From Trema orientale (taxonomy: Eukaryota > Streptophyta > Magnoliopsida > Rosales > Cannabaceae): DNA of 64,000 nucleotides. This document shows positions 47,401 through 60,100 of the stretch, piece by piece. The stretch's first letter is position 1. Every line of letters starts with the position of its first letter. The stretch lies in NCBI GenBank assembly GCA_002914845.1, contig JXTC01000388.1, positions 243,682 through 307,681 on the forward strand, in the 5' to 3' direction. The translations under genes and the position numbers were made by a program. The notes under the pieces were generated by a model. The model searched no databases and had not been told where the DNA came from. It worked only from the letters and a program-made list of their open reading frames with translations.

Positions 47401-49338
47401 AATTATCCCGACTCGATAACTGTCATTAATGTTCCATAATGCATTTACTAGTTAGAACAAATTTTAGACATTATTTCCTAGTCTCTCTTTCTCTCACTCT
47501 TGTGACATCTATTCATAATAACTTTTGTAATCAACAGGGAACACTTGATGATGGTAGAGTAGTAGCCATAAAGCAACTTTCAGTGACCTCCCATCAAGGA
47601 AAGAACCAGTTTGTAGCTGAGATTGCTACAATATCTGCCGTGCAACATCGTAACCTAGTAAAATTGTATGGTTGCTGCCTCGAGGGAGATAAACGACTTC
47701 TTGTTTATGAGTACTTGGAAAACAAAAGTCTTGATCAAGCACTCTTTGGTATGAGATGACATTATTGCTTGCTTATACAAATGCATATGATATGTATGTA
47801 CATATATCAAATGCTAATACTACATACAAATGTCGTTATGTTATAAACAACAATGCAAATAACAGTATGTAACGTCAATAAAGTCTAATATTTATGGCTG
47901 ACACGAGGCAGGAGACCGTAGCTTGATGCTGAATTGGTCAACGCGTTTCAATATTTGCTTAGGGGTAGCAAGAGGTCTAAGTTATCTTCATGAGGAATCA
48001 CATATACGAATTGTTCACAGAGATATAAAGGCCAGTAACGTTCTGCTTGACTCCGATCTCAACCCCAAAATATCAGATTTTGGTTTGGCAAAGTTCTATG
48101 ATGATAAAAAGACTCACATTAGCACCTGCGTAGCTGGAACATTGTAAGATCTTGAAATTCTTTAGAAATGTATTTGCTGATTTTGCATGTCATGTTGTGC
48201 ATTATGGACAATTTGTGCTTTAACTATTAATGTAGTGGATATCTAGCACCGGAGTATGCCATGAGTGGACACCTTACAGAGAAAGCTGATGTGTTTGCCT
48301 TTGGTGTTGTGGCTCTTGAGATTGTTAGCGGGCGGCCACGCTATGACCTGACCTTGGAACAAGAAAAAATATATCTTATTGAATGGGTACAAAAGCTACT
48401 TCAATCCACTTAACATTTTGGGCAAATTTACTAATTCGTAATGGAAAGAAAAGGAAAAAACTTTTCCTTTCATGTGTTTATATACTAATTAGTTACACAT
48501 GAAAGAGAATCCTTACATTCACTATTCATTATTTCTTATTCCCCTCTATTCCCTTCCCTTCCATTCCCTTTTCACTCAATCCCTTCATGGATTAGTAAAC
48601 ATGGCCTTCGATTTTTTCACTTCTTAATTCTGCAGGGCATGCACCTTTTACATGTTCTTATAACATTCAACTAACGTTTGATCGAATACAAGAAATCTAA
48701 TTAAAAGTTAGTGACATTAACTACAGATTAGTACATGAACAAGAATAAGATATTCTTTTTTTGGCTTTTATTAGAAAAGGTTAAGAAATTGTAGCACTTC
48801 CTAAGTCAGATATATATATTACAACCATGGTTCGTATTATTACACAGATGTTTGATTAAAAGTATGGTCGAGTCCAATAGCAGCTTTTAGTATGTCTAAG
48901 CGTGTAGCACTGTAGGTGTCCTTTAGCATTTTTCAATCATCCTGAATGGACTCTTATTCTTGCTTATTTTGTTTCCTATAGGCTTGGAACCTACATCAAC
49001 AGAAACATGAAGTTGAACTCGTGGATTCAGGATTGTCATCAGAATTTGACGAGGAAGAAGTAAAAAGAGTCGTAGAAGTGGCTCTTTTATGCACCCAAAG
49101 ATCACCATCTTTTCGACCGCCAATGTCGCGTGTGGTGGCGATGCTTTTGGGAGATGTTGAAGTGAACAAAGAAATTTCGAGGCCTGGTTACTTTGCTCAC
49201 TCGAATTTCAATGATGTGAGCAGCACAGCGAGTGATATTGCTTCTAGCGTAACTGGTACTACTAACCATTATTACTCGCAAACAAGTACGAAGTCACCTA
49301 CAAGTCCCACTCGACCTATGCTTTTACAAGGCCTTTAG
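41468..49338 (+). CDS. LRR receptor-like kinase, subfamily VIII-2 (malectin-LRR-RLK), copy 1
   Basis: My model has 24 exons and 1023 aa, all in frame: 41468-41606, 41734-41923, 42105-42176, 42299-42370, 42473-42544, 42742-42813, 43093-43164, 43275-43346, 43453-43524, 43608-43679, 43803-43874, 43997-44068, 44159-44224, 44331-44396, 44594-44641, 44968-45032, 45845-46191, 46512-46710, 46809-46970, 47255-47373, 47538-47748, 47912-48143, 48236-48386, 48982-49338. Order: signal peptide ([17 protein letters not shown]), LRRs (one 24-residue repeat per 72-nt exon), malectin (~432-614), membrane helix (~631-652), kinase (~690-965). [23 protein letters not shown] and APEY are present, so catalysis looks possible. 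Oddities: Cys for Arg in the activation segment (HISTCVAGT) and ~10 residues missing in malectin. Such receptors are plasma-membrane proteins; some sense cell-wall fragments or act in immunity. The ligand is unknown. Confidence 0.9.
45181..45705 (-). mobile_element. LTR-like insertion in intron 16 of kinase copy 1
   Basis: Intron 16 is 812 bp here but 218 bp in copy 2. The extra DNA begins TGTTAAGACAAAAG and a plausible end is GACTTTTAACA, giving TG...CA with a short inverted repeat (TGTTAA/TTAACA). The flanking 5-mers (aggaa, aacta) do not match, so the limits are provisional. Confidence 0.35.
48420..48606. mobile_element. Small MITE (187 bp) in intron 23 of kinase copy 1
   Basis: The left end GGGCAAATTTACTAATTCG pairs with the reverse complement of the right end, GGCCATGTTTACTAATCCA. 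The flanks (ttt and ttc) are near-identical trinucleotides. Intron 23 is 595 bp here but 148 bp in copy 2. Confidence 0.55.
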
Positions 49339-49829
49339 GCTCTGTTTGGAACTCGAATTTTAGTGATAAAAGAAAAAATGTTGTCGATTGATTCTATTTT
49401 CTCCTTTTTGGATTTTCACACAAACGGAGGGAGAAAAACTTATAGGATGGTGATCAAACATTAGATTTGGTATGATCAAACATAAGATTTTGGGAATAAA
49501 GTTCATGTGCTGATTGATTCTGATTCTGATATCGGTTTGTATTCTTATAATCTAACAAGTAATCGAATTATATCTTTGGACTTAATCCCTACGTTGAAAT
49601 AATCTTCAGATTCAAGGAGATAAATATTTTTGGCCACACAATGACGAGACGGATTAAGGTACAAACCTTATGGTACGCTGATTAGATAAATTTGTGTCAC
49701 CAGTCTTGCAGTCACTCTTTCTTTCTTGAAGTATTTACTATTAATTCAGTGAAGTTCGCACTTTTTATACAGCCCAGTGACAAGTAATTCCAACCTTGTT
49801 ACATTTTACGACAAAATTTTAGATTCGAG
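49339..49829. other. 3' region of kinase copy 1
   Basis: Presumed 3' UTR and intergenic DNA. A 41-bp direct repeat (ttccaaccttgttacatttt...) starts at 49788 and again at 49836. Confidence 0.5.
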
Positions 49830-50080
49830 TTATACTTCCAACCTTGTTACATTTTACGACAAAATTTTAGATTCGAATTCTTTGTATAACAGGAGAAGGA
49901 GCAGAAAGATAGATAATGTTACAGATTAAGAGGAAAAAATTTTTTTAAAAAAGATATGAATAAGTTCCTTCACATAGATATCAATTTCCATTTAGTTAAA
50001 TCTCTCTAGTACTTGATGATCGGGGACCTTTTTGTTTAGTACTCTATTTTAGTAGTTTTGTTATGGCGATTTTAATTTAG
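49830..50080 (+). repeat. Relic of an F-box-unit 3' flank behind kinase copy 1
   Basis: The text agattcgaattctttgtata, ggagaaggagcag, gttacagattaag, tatgaataagtt, tcaatttccatttagttaaa and tattttagtagtttt follows the same order as 38870-39055 behind F-box 4. No F-box coding sequence is next to it, and copy 2 of the kinase lacks it. Confidence 0.65.
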
Positions 50081-50792
50081 TAGTATTCGGTAACTTAATT
50101 TACAATAAAAGGGTTAAACAACAGGTAATTCTCTGCCTGATGTACATCGTTTTGATTACACCTCTTATAAACATTATAGCCGATCAATTACTTGAACTTC
50201 CTTCACCATTGACTCCGTTATTGGTTCATAAGGCGTAAATAACTTGCATAATTTTTCCTAAAATTAGAGACAAAAAATTCTCTGGAACTTTTTCCATAAT
50301 CTTAACCAAGTACTAAGTAGATATTATTTTCCTCTGCATTTCAAGCTTGTAATTAATAGGAACTTTATTTTATCATATGGAAAAACTCGGGTCCCTGCTG
50401 CTTAATTTGAAAGCATCCGTCTTCCTAATCTTACATGTATATGTTATATATAGCCTTGCATTAACATTGCCTAATTGATTAAAGACATAAGCAAGTTAAT
50501 TTCAGTTTTAGTTGGGTACCATACTAGCACTTATCATTAAATAGAGCTAATGAGATCAACAACAAATGCGGAAAAGATAATGTTAATAGATGAGAGGGAG
50601 GCAAAGTTTCCTTATTTAGAAAAATACGTACAAATAACTTTAAACTTTGCTCTAAAATGCTTGATGATTAAGATTAAGGGATTCATGTTCTTCCAAACCA
50701 TTAATTAGTAATCAAATAAATAGAGGAGGTTTTGGGTTCTTTCGATTTCTGCTTTTGCAATTTTCATCAGTTAAAAAAGGGCTGGTTGGCTC
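50081..50792. other. Gene-free interval
   Basis: AT-rich, no coding signal. Confidence 0.45.
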
Positions 50793-51692
50793 TACGACGT
50801 AATCTGAACAACAACGGCAATCAGAAAATGGACGAAAGCCACGAAACGGAAACAGTTAATAAACGGCAATGACCAAAAGAGTGACAGGTAAAAAAGGACA
50901 ATGATCTAAATAAATGGAATAGATAGATGAACGACAACTTGTTTTTGAGGGGTATAAACGACAGCTAAACCTTTTTTCTTTTTTTTTTTTTGGGTAATGA
51001 AACTCCTCCAAAAGAGGGAAAAGCGACAAATAAACTAATAAACAGCATAAAATAGAAAAACGACAATAATATAAACAACGATGCGATCTGAAAGAAGCAC
51101 AACAACCTGAAAACGACATTCAAGGAATAATACAATATCGACATAAGAACGACAATAATCTAAAACTACGGTTTTGTTTGGGAACACGATTTCAAGCTCA
51201 AATCCTATCGAATGCAAAATTACATTTTAAAACTGCAACATAAATAAAAGACAGTTGTATCAAAATAAAAGAAACAACCATCGCCGACTAGGTAAAACAA
51301 CAGAACATCGATAAAACACTAACTTTCGGACGACCTAAAATAGAAAAAAACGACAATAGTGAAGAAAAAAGGACATCAACATAGAGGCAAGATAGCTATC
51401 TTTTTTTTTCCTTTTTTTGAGAGAAAAGATATAGACTCTATTTCCACCTTGAGAAGCGGGGTTCATGAAAACCCATGTCAGTCCTACTCTCCTACGTCGA
51501 CAAATTTTTTTAATGAACTCTATAATGGTTGAAACCAAATATAAGAAAATGACATCGTTTATTAAAACGACGGAGCACCCTCAATTTGAAGGAAAATTAA
51601 TTTTTTGAAAAAAAAAATCCATTTAAGAGTTAGGATGGGTGGGTTCCCTTTCAAACCCAGGAAACGACAACAATTATAAAAACGACAAAGAC
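50793..51692 (+). repeat. Irregular AACGACA array E (largest)
   Basis: At least twelve copies over 900 bp (for example tgaacgacaact, taaacgacagct, aaaacgacaataat, gaaaacgacattc, gaacgacaataat, aaaacgacaatag, gaaacgacaacaat, aaaacgacaaagac). A frequent longer form is AAAACGACAATAAT. All are on the + strand. A GC-richer non-repeat stretch (51425-51530) interrupts it. Confidence 0.65.
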
Positions 51693-54017
51693 ATATTTAC
51701 TTGACTAAATATGGGGTTGGATACTTGGGCGAGCCCAGACTTATGATAGACCGGGCCGCAGGCCTACATGATTGCATGTTGGGCTATCAATAAGTCCTTT
51801 CAACCCAACAATATAATACGGAAAAGAAGACGGAAGCTTTAAGAAATGGCCATTTCTCAAAGCGTTATTAAGAAAATTTTCTATTTTTTATTTTCGCCTG
51901 TGTTCAAATATATCAATTAATAGCTTAAGTATATCATATGTATTTATTAAACAACTAGTACATCAGTTGATAAATCTATTGTATTAACCGATGTATCTGA
52001 ATATAATTTTTTTTTTTTTAAGAAAAGACATTTTCTTTAAAAAAAATATTGTCCAGTAACAGAATTTCTAACGAAGAATCTTGATATTGTTTGGTTCAAC
52101 TTATTTGTTAATTCAATTGCTGAGATTGTTTATTCAAGTTGGCAATTCGGCATCTTTCCCAATAAATGAAAGTACTCGTACGTCATAAAAAGTATATACT
52201 ATTCGAATGAAAGCTACTTATTGATCACATAAAATGAGGTTATTAGTTAGAAAGTCACCTTCATAAATTAAGTGAGACAACTTATGCCGCTGACATTGGC
52301 TAACGAACATATAATTTGAAAAGGTTTAGTGAAGAAAATACCAAGTCAATTAAACTCGAATAAGAAAATTGTTCTTTCTTTCTCATTAACCATGCAAGTA
52401 GCTAGGTATTGAATTTTTATTTATTCTCCCATGAAATGAAGCAAAGCTTTTCCTTTAATTGGCTCTTAATTGAAGTTTAATCTGGGAAGGGATATTCTTG
52501 ATCATCTTGTGCAGGGTGAGCCAGCCACATCTAGATATTGTTATTAAATTTTTTTTTTTCGATTAGACAAATTCCATTTCATTAGGTTTGATAAAAATAG
52601 TTTAGTAATGTAGGCATTATAATGTTTAAGTCGAGAGTCCCTATCTTTCGAAATCAAAGAAAGAAATATGTTAATCATGCACATTGGGGTCAACAATCTT
52701 TATTGGTTCGACGTAAAAGATTTTAAGAAATTGACTTAATTGTCAACCGCTACAAGTTGTTTTTTCATAGTTTATTTAGTTATATTATTTGATTGTAGTT
52801 AATAAAAATCTTGATTTTTAATGGTATTTATTTAGTGCTTGGGAAAATCAAAATGCTTTTTTTTAAATTTGTATACACACCTATATATATATATATATAT
52901 ATTTACTTGATGAAATGAGTTAATTTAAGTGGTAAGAGTACCTATTACCCAAGATCTTGATATTCCTAATGGGTGGAGTGAAGATTAGATAGTATAAAAT
53001 ATTTTCGTATAATTTATAATAAATAAATGTAAGCCTCACCTTCAAAATATCTATATATATATATCTACTACGTACGTACAACATTATATTAATAAATAAA
53101 TGGGGTTGGATAAGGATGATTAGCAACCAAAAACATGCCATGATAATTGACATGTGGGAAGTCTTTAGTCTTGGTAGGCTAAACAAATAATTCAGGCAAA
53201 GCTTTTTGAAATGAAAAACTTTGAAAGGTATTAACGGGCAAATTAAATAAATGAACAATGACAAAACCTAATAATAATTTTAAATTTCACATAGGCTACT
53301 TTTTTCAAAGAAAAACTTCAAATAGTTATATTTTAGCTATATATATTTGTAATCACCAAATTCAAAAGAAGAAAATTAAAAAAGGACCCATTTGATATTT
53401 TGGCTTTGAACCTTTCTCGATCGTTTATTTACTTGAGTCATAAATATTTGGCTATAAAATATACACAAAAGCTCATAAAAAGTACCACATTGATCATGTT
53501 CATTTAATCAAGTTGAGCCCTTGTATTGGTTTGGTGGTGGTGGCACTCAAATTGCGAATTTCTCAGGTTGAGTTGAATAGACATCAACTTTGACCGCGTC
53601 TTCAATACTATTCTTTTGTTTCTTTTTGTTCCCCCCCAAAAGGGCGTGTCTATATAGTTGTAATTCGTGGAATGCCTATAAAGCTCATTTGAACCTCAAA
53701 TCTCAAACAATGCACGCGAAACGACAGTTATTTATTATAAAACAATAGTTTTTCAAATTGTCACTTTTTTTTTTTTTTGGATAACACAACTCTATTGTCA
53801 CTTGTCACCTTTAAAATACATATTATAATTTGGAAGTTGGAATATTTATTTATTCATTTTTTCAGGCTAAATTTGGATTTGGTCTCATTTCATATATATA
53901 CTTTGGGGCCTCTGTTGAAATCTAAACTCTCTATGATCTTTTTCTTTCATTTCCCTCCTGAGTTTTCCAACAGTTCATATTAAGCACACCTACCAATAAC
54001 AGAGAAAAACTACGTTC
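51693..54017. other. Intergenic and upstream region of kinase copy 2
   Basis: No gene. Blocks near 52340 resemble the upstream DNA of copy 1, and 53170-53270 (caaataattcaggcaaagct, gaaaaactttgaaaggt) resembles 61630-61920 before copy 3. A possible TATA element (catatatata, 53891-53900) lies ~120 bp before the ATG of copy 2. Confidence 0.45.
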
Positions 54018-54160
54018 ATGTCAGGAGCCTTATCATCATCATCATCAGCTATTTTTAATATCTCCACTTTCTATGTTGCCTTTATCTTTGTTCTTGCGTC
54101 TTTAACAAGAGCCCAGAATGGAACTCAACCCACCACTGATCCCTCTGAAGGTCTGGTCTA

Positions 54161-54192
<32 letters not shown>

Positions 54193-57100
54193 GCTCTATC
54201 TATGTGGTTTTTCATTGAAAGTAGCTTGAAAGATTTATTGTTTTTCATTCAAGAAAGTGTTATTTTAGCCATGTTAAAACCTTATTGTATATGTGGTAGT
54301 ATAAAACTTTATAATAACAACTTAACTGGGAATTACTTATTAGGTAAATTCAGACCATAAAACAACTGGGATTATGAATTCCTGGTATTTTCTTCTGGAA
54401 TTTTAGTACTGATATGTACATGTGCATAGAAACTAGAAAGAACAAGTGATTGATAATGCCTAGTGTGAAACTGGTCGTGAAGAAGATAGCTTCTACCATT
54501 ACTTGGTCCGAAAATTGAAATGGGATTGAGGCAGTTAGGTTCTGAATAGTGAAAGCAGGTCATATATGACATATTGCAGTTAGATTTTTGAAGAGAAATT
54601 TTAATATTCAGAAACAATATTGATATGGATTAATGTGTATAAAAAAATTCACAGCCGACTTTTGAATTCGATTGTTATCTGTTTTTCAATTTTTATTTCG
54701 TTTACATGCAGTGAGAGCTTTGAATTCTATCTTTGACCAATGGAACATAAAGGCTAACACTCAACAATGGAACATAAGTGGGGAGCCATGCAGTGGCGCC
54801 GCCGTACAAGACTCCGCAAGCTTCGACGACGGAACATTCAACCCCTTCATCAAATGCGACTGCTCTTTCAACAATGGCGCCCTCTGCCACATTACTCAAC
54901 TGTATATCATTACATTCTCTTTCTCAATTGAACTCTATAATCAAGGACGGAGCTATATGGGGCCAGAGGAGGCAATTGCCCCTCTGATATTTTATTTTCT
55001 TATAAATAGCTTATAATTATTTTTCCAAAATTAGCTTTTATCTTCTCTAAATTTAGTCTTTGTCCCCTCGCAATTTGTAAAAGTTTAAGTATGTCCCTCA
55101 GATTTTAGGTTAGATACTTCTACAGTACAAGTATATTTAATTTTTGTCCGTCCAGATTAAATTCTTGGCTCCGCCCTCCCTATAATTATATATAAAAGTC
55201 TATCATTAGGACTGTGTCACGTAGATTAATTACATTTATCAGGATATGATAAGAGTCTTTTATTTTTCTTTCTTTAGTTCATTTCCTCTAGGCAACTGAA
55301 GTAGTGCATCGCAATATGCCAAAATTAGTTTTATGATTTTTGCTATTGGTGATGATCAAAACTTGTTTACAGGAAAGTTTATTCAATGGATGTTGCTGGT
55401 CCAATTCCAGAAGAGCTATGGAATCTGACCTTCCTCTTCAATCTGTATGAGTTTTCGTGAACATTTCCATTGATCTCTTTTGTTTCACAACTTTAAATAC
55501 CAATGTCACCATTATTATTATTGACATCAATATGGTCAATTAATCTAGTGCGTATAAACTTGGTTTATCCCATTTGCTGTAGGAATTTGGCTCAGAATTT
55601 CTTGACAGGCTCTATTTCTCCATCAATTGGAAATCTCACTAGCATGCAGTACTTGTAAGCCTACCTAAAATTTGAGCTTATAACTAATAAGACAATGAAT
55701 GTTTTGTTAAAACTACTATTTCTTATTTTATCTTATTTTTCATTTTTGGTGCTTTTCGTTTGGCTATTGTCAGGAGCTTTGGCACAAACTCACTGTCAGG
55801 GGAGATACCAAAGGAAGTGGGACAACTTACTAAGCTTATATCTTTGTAAGTTACAGGCAATGTCAAATTCCAATGGCCCTTGTTATGTCTTGTAGATTCT
55901 AAAATTTCCTTTGTCCATTCCAGTTATGTACTCTTTTCTTTTTTTTTTTTACGGTCTATGATACAATTGACATTACTTCTAATTTTGTAGGTCCTTTGGG
56001 GCAAACAACTTCTCTGGTCCTCTGCCATCAGAGATAGGGAATTTATCCAATTTACAGCAATTGTAAGCTTGTTGCATTATATCTCTTTCTCTGTGAATAC
56101 GGTTCTATTAAGACTCTTTGTCTGCATGAACTCCTTTGAAATTTGACTTTTATCCCATTCTGATTCCTCTGTTCTTTCCTTGTTTATTGGACAGTTACAT
56201 TGATAGTTCTGGAATTAGCGGCGAGATTCCTTTATCATTTGCGAATCTTCAAAGCTTGAACACATTGTAAAAACTTTATCATCACTTTGTTTCTTCAACC
56301 CCATGATTCAATAAATACTTAAACTAGTAATACAAGAAAAGGAAATAATTAGTATCTTCTTTAATGAAATCTGTTACTTGTTGCAGATGGGCATCAGACA
56401 TTGAACTCACAGGCAAGATACCTGACTTCATAGGCAATTGGTCAAATCTAAATACCTTGTAAGACAAATTGAATTTTTTTTTTTTCAGTTATTTTTTGCT
56501 TCTCTTTGTTTAACTTTATTGATAAGCTTGCTATATTTATCTATCTATTATTACTACTCAGTTACTTGTGTATGTTTCTCAGGAGATTTCAAGGAAACTC
56601 TTTTGAAGGTCCTATACCATCGACATTCGCAAATCTGACTTCTCTAACCGAGTTGTGAGTACCATGCCTAATAGTTACTTTCATATTTATCTGCAGACTT
56701 TCAAAGCTAACAATCTTGAGTATGACATTCGTGTAGGCGATTAAGTGAAATCTCGAATGCAAGTTCTTCTCTTGCATTTATCAAGGATATGAAGTCTTTA
56801 ACTGTCTTGTAAGTAAAATGTTTTCTATACATGATCAAATATTTCATAACATGTGATTCATACTTACGTTTTTTTTTTTTGAGTTGTTCTGTTTTGGGAT
56901 ATGGTCTGAAAACTCTTTTACACAACCTCCAGAGTACTAAGGAATAACAATATCACTGGCTCAATTCCATCGACTATTGGAGAACTCCAACAGTTGACAC
57001 AACTGTAAGTTGATTAAGGAACTCAGAAGTACAAAACTTGCACTATTTCTATCTTAAATTGTTGATTCCTGAAATTGTACATTTTTTTACAGGGATTTGA

Positions 57101-60100
57101 GCTTCAACAAGATAAATGGACAAATTCTGAATTCTCTTTTCAACATCAGTTCACTTTCTACCCTGTAATATATCTATCGTCTCCCTTTGATTGTATCATA
57201 TGCCTCTTGATAGCTAAACTTAAAGTACTAAACAATGTAATTCTGTTTCCTTTATCAGGTTTCTTGGAAACAATAGCCTAAATGGTACCCTACCTCAGCA
57301 AAAAAGTTCATCTCTTCTTACTATGTAAGTACATATATCTGATATTTTAATATTATATTTAGAGTCATTCACGGTAATAACTCTGAAAATGACTCTCCTC
57401 TACTATTATGTTATGCTTGCAGAGACTTGTCATACAATAATCTAGTGGGGAGCATTCCTTCCTGGGTCAACAGCAATCAAAATTTGGAGCTGTATGTCTT
57501 GACATTCAGAGAAAGCTTGGTTTTCATTTAGTTTTTGTTCAATTTCATTCTTGAAGGGGGGAAAAAAGTTTATAGTTTGACAAATTCATTTAAGTTGCTA
57601 GTTTAATACTCCAGTTTTCTCTTCTGTGATCTTTTGTAATGTCAACTCTTTATATATGAAGATAAAACTAGCCTTATTTTTCACGTATTTTGTTTCTTGG
57701 ATGCAGTAACTTGGTTGGAAACAACTTCACAATAGATAGTTCAAATAACAGGTGATTCTTCTCTTGGTATTCTTAAAAAATTTCCTTCATGTTGATCTCG
57801 GTTGTACCTAGGTGACTAGCTACTGGTTTAAGTTCTTTCTCTGCATTTGTTGTTCTATATATTCCATCTTTTGTTCAAATTTATTCTTTGGTTGCTTTCA
57901 GTGCTCTTCTTTCAGGGTTGAACTGCCTTCAAAGGAATTTCCGCTGCAATCAAGGCAATCCCATATGTAAGTGCATTCGAATTATTAGCTCATTTTCTTT
58001 GTTTGCTTTAAATGAGGTCTATCATAATAGAAAATTTTTATGAACAGTCTTCAAATTTCATTCAATTAGTATTCTCTTCATGAAAATTGATTCAAATAGT
58101 TTGATCATTGTCCTTTTATGAAATGTGCTAATGAGAAAACCTTTTCTGAACATCCTTAGCTAAATAACTTGTTTTGGTATGCAGATTCTAGCTTTGGGGT
58201 TAACTCTGGTGGTCCTGAGATTACATCTTCTGATAAAATTGTGTACGAAAGGGATACTGACGCTCTTGGTCCAGCTAAATATTTTCTCACCAGCACCAAC
58301 AGATGGGCAGTGAGCAATGTTGGACTTTTCACAGGGAACAACAATGCTAGTTATACAAGTTCTTCATTATCTCAATTCACACGTACTTTAGACCCAGAAT
58401 TATTCCAGACTGCAAGGCTCTCTGCTTCATCATTGAGATACTATGGTCTGGGGCTTGAGAATGGTAACTACACTGTGAAACTCCTGTTTGCAGAAACTGC
58501 TTTTGAAAATTCTCGCACGTGGAAAAGCGTTGGCAGGCGTGTATTTGATATTTATATCCAGGTATTGTTCACCAAAATTTTCTAAGAATCTGTTTTCTGG
58601 GCATTTTCATTTGATTAAGTGAAACTACTGTGTTTCTGCTCATTTTTTGTGTAAATGTAATCTACCCTTTTCCTAACTATTTGTCTATGTTCTAGGGAAA
58701 TCGCGTCTTAAAAGATTTTGATATCCGAAAGGAGGCAGGTGAGATCTCTTTCACTGCCGTCCAGAAGGAATTTACTGCTCATGTTTCGCAGAACTACCTT
58801 GAAGTCCATCTCTTTTGGGCTGGAAAAGGAACTTGTTGCATACCTGCCCAAGGTACTTATGGACCTTCCATTTCAGCCATCAGTGCCACCCCAGGTAATA
58901 TTGATTATGGTGTGAGAATTTTTAGAGGCAATCTCAATGTGGTTTAGCATTTTCAAGTACTGTTTTAACCACATGAGTATCATTTAGTGGACTATTGTTG
59001 TTTTGGCACAGATTTCATACCAACTGTCAGTAACAAACCTCCAAGCACTAAGAAGAACCGGACCGGTTTGATTGTGGGCATTGTTGTTGGTGTTGGAGTT
59101 TTAAGCATTTCCTCTGCTTTAGTGGCTTACTACATTGTTCAAAGAAGAAAGAAGTCTCAAATGAATGATGAAGGTAACATTTCTTGATATGTTGCATACT
59201 GGTTTTCTTTTACAAATCCTAACTTCTACCATTGCGTTTTCGACACAAAAAGAGAAAATACCCATTCGTTTGTCTCAATGTAGTGGTTTTGGTATAACAT
59301 CTGAAGTTAAAGAAAACAGCTAGTATATACCAAAACTTAACTTGAAAATGACAGGTCCCTTCAAAGAATCTCTGTATGTGTCCTGTTTTCTATGGGAACT
59401 ACGTCAAAAAGAAAAATTAGAGAGAAAAAAAATGGCATACTGACTGTTAGTGGATTTGCAGAGTTCTTGGGGATGGATGTTAGACCATACACTTTCAGTT
59501 ATGCTGAACTAAGGACAGCGACAAATGATTTCGATTCTACTAATAAGTTGGGAGAGGGAGGATTTGGACCTGTCTACAAGGTATGTAGTTGCATTAATCA
59601 ACTTCATAACAACCAGAAGGCTAAATGGTTGTTCTTTGTTAATGTCACAAAAGTTCACTAGTTGGTTCAAAGGCAAGTAGATTCCTTCATTAGTTATACA
59701 CTTTTCTTTATAACTCAACAGGGAACACTCGAAGATGGAAGAATTATTGCTGTGAAGCAACTGTCTGTGACCTCTCACCAAGGAAAGAGCCAGTTTGTGG
59801 CTGAAATTGCCACAATATCTGCAGTGCAACATCGTAACCTGGTGAAATTGTATGGATGCTGTATTGAAGGAGACAAAAGACTTCTTGTTTATGAGTATCT
59901 GGAAAACAAGAGTCTTGATCAAGCACTATTTGGTAAGAGAATGGCATTATTGCTGCTTATATAAATACATGAATATGGTACAGATTCTAAGAACAAACAA
60001 CAAAATCAAACGAAGTTAATATTGCCTATGGCTGGCATGGATCAGGGCCGCATAGCTTGAAGCTAAATTGGACAACACGTTTCGACATTTGCATGGGTAT

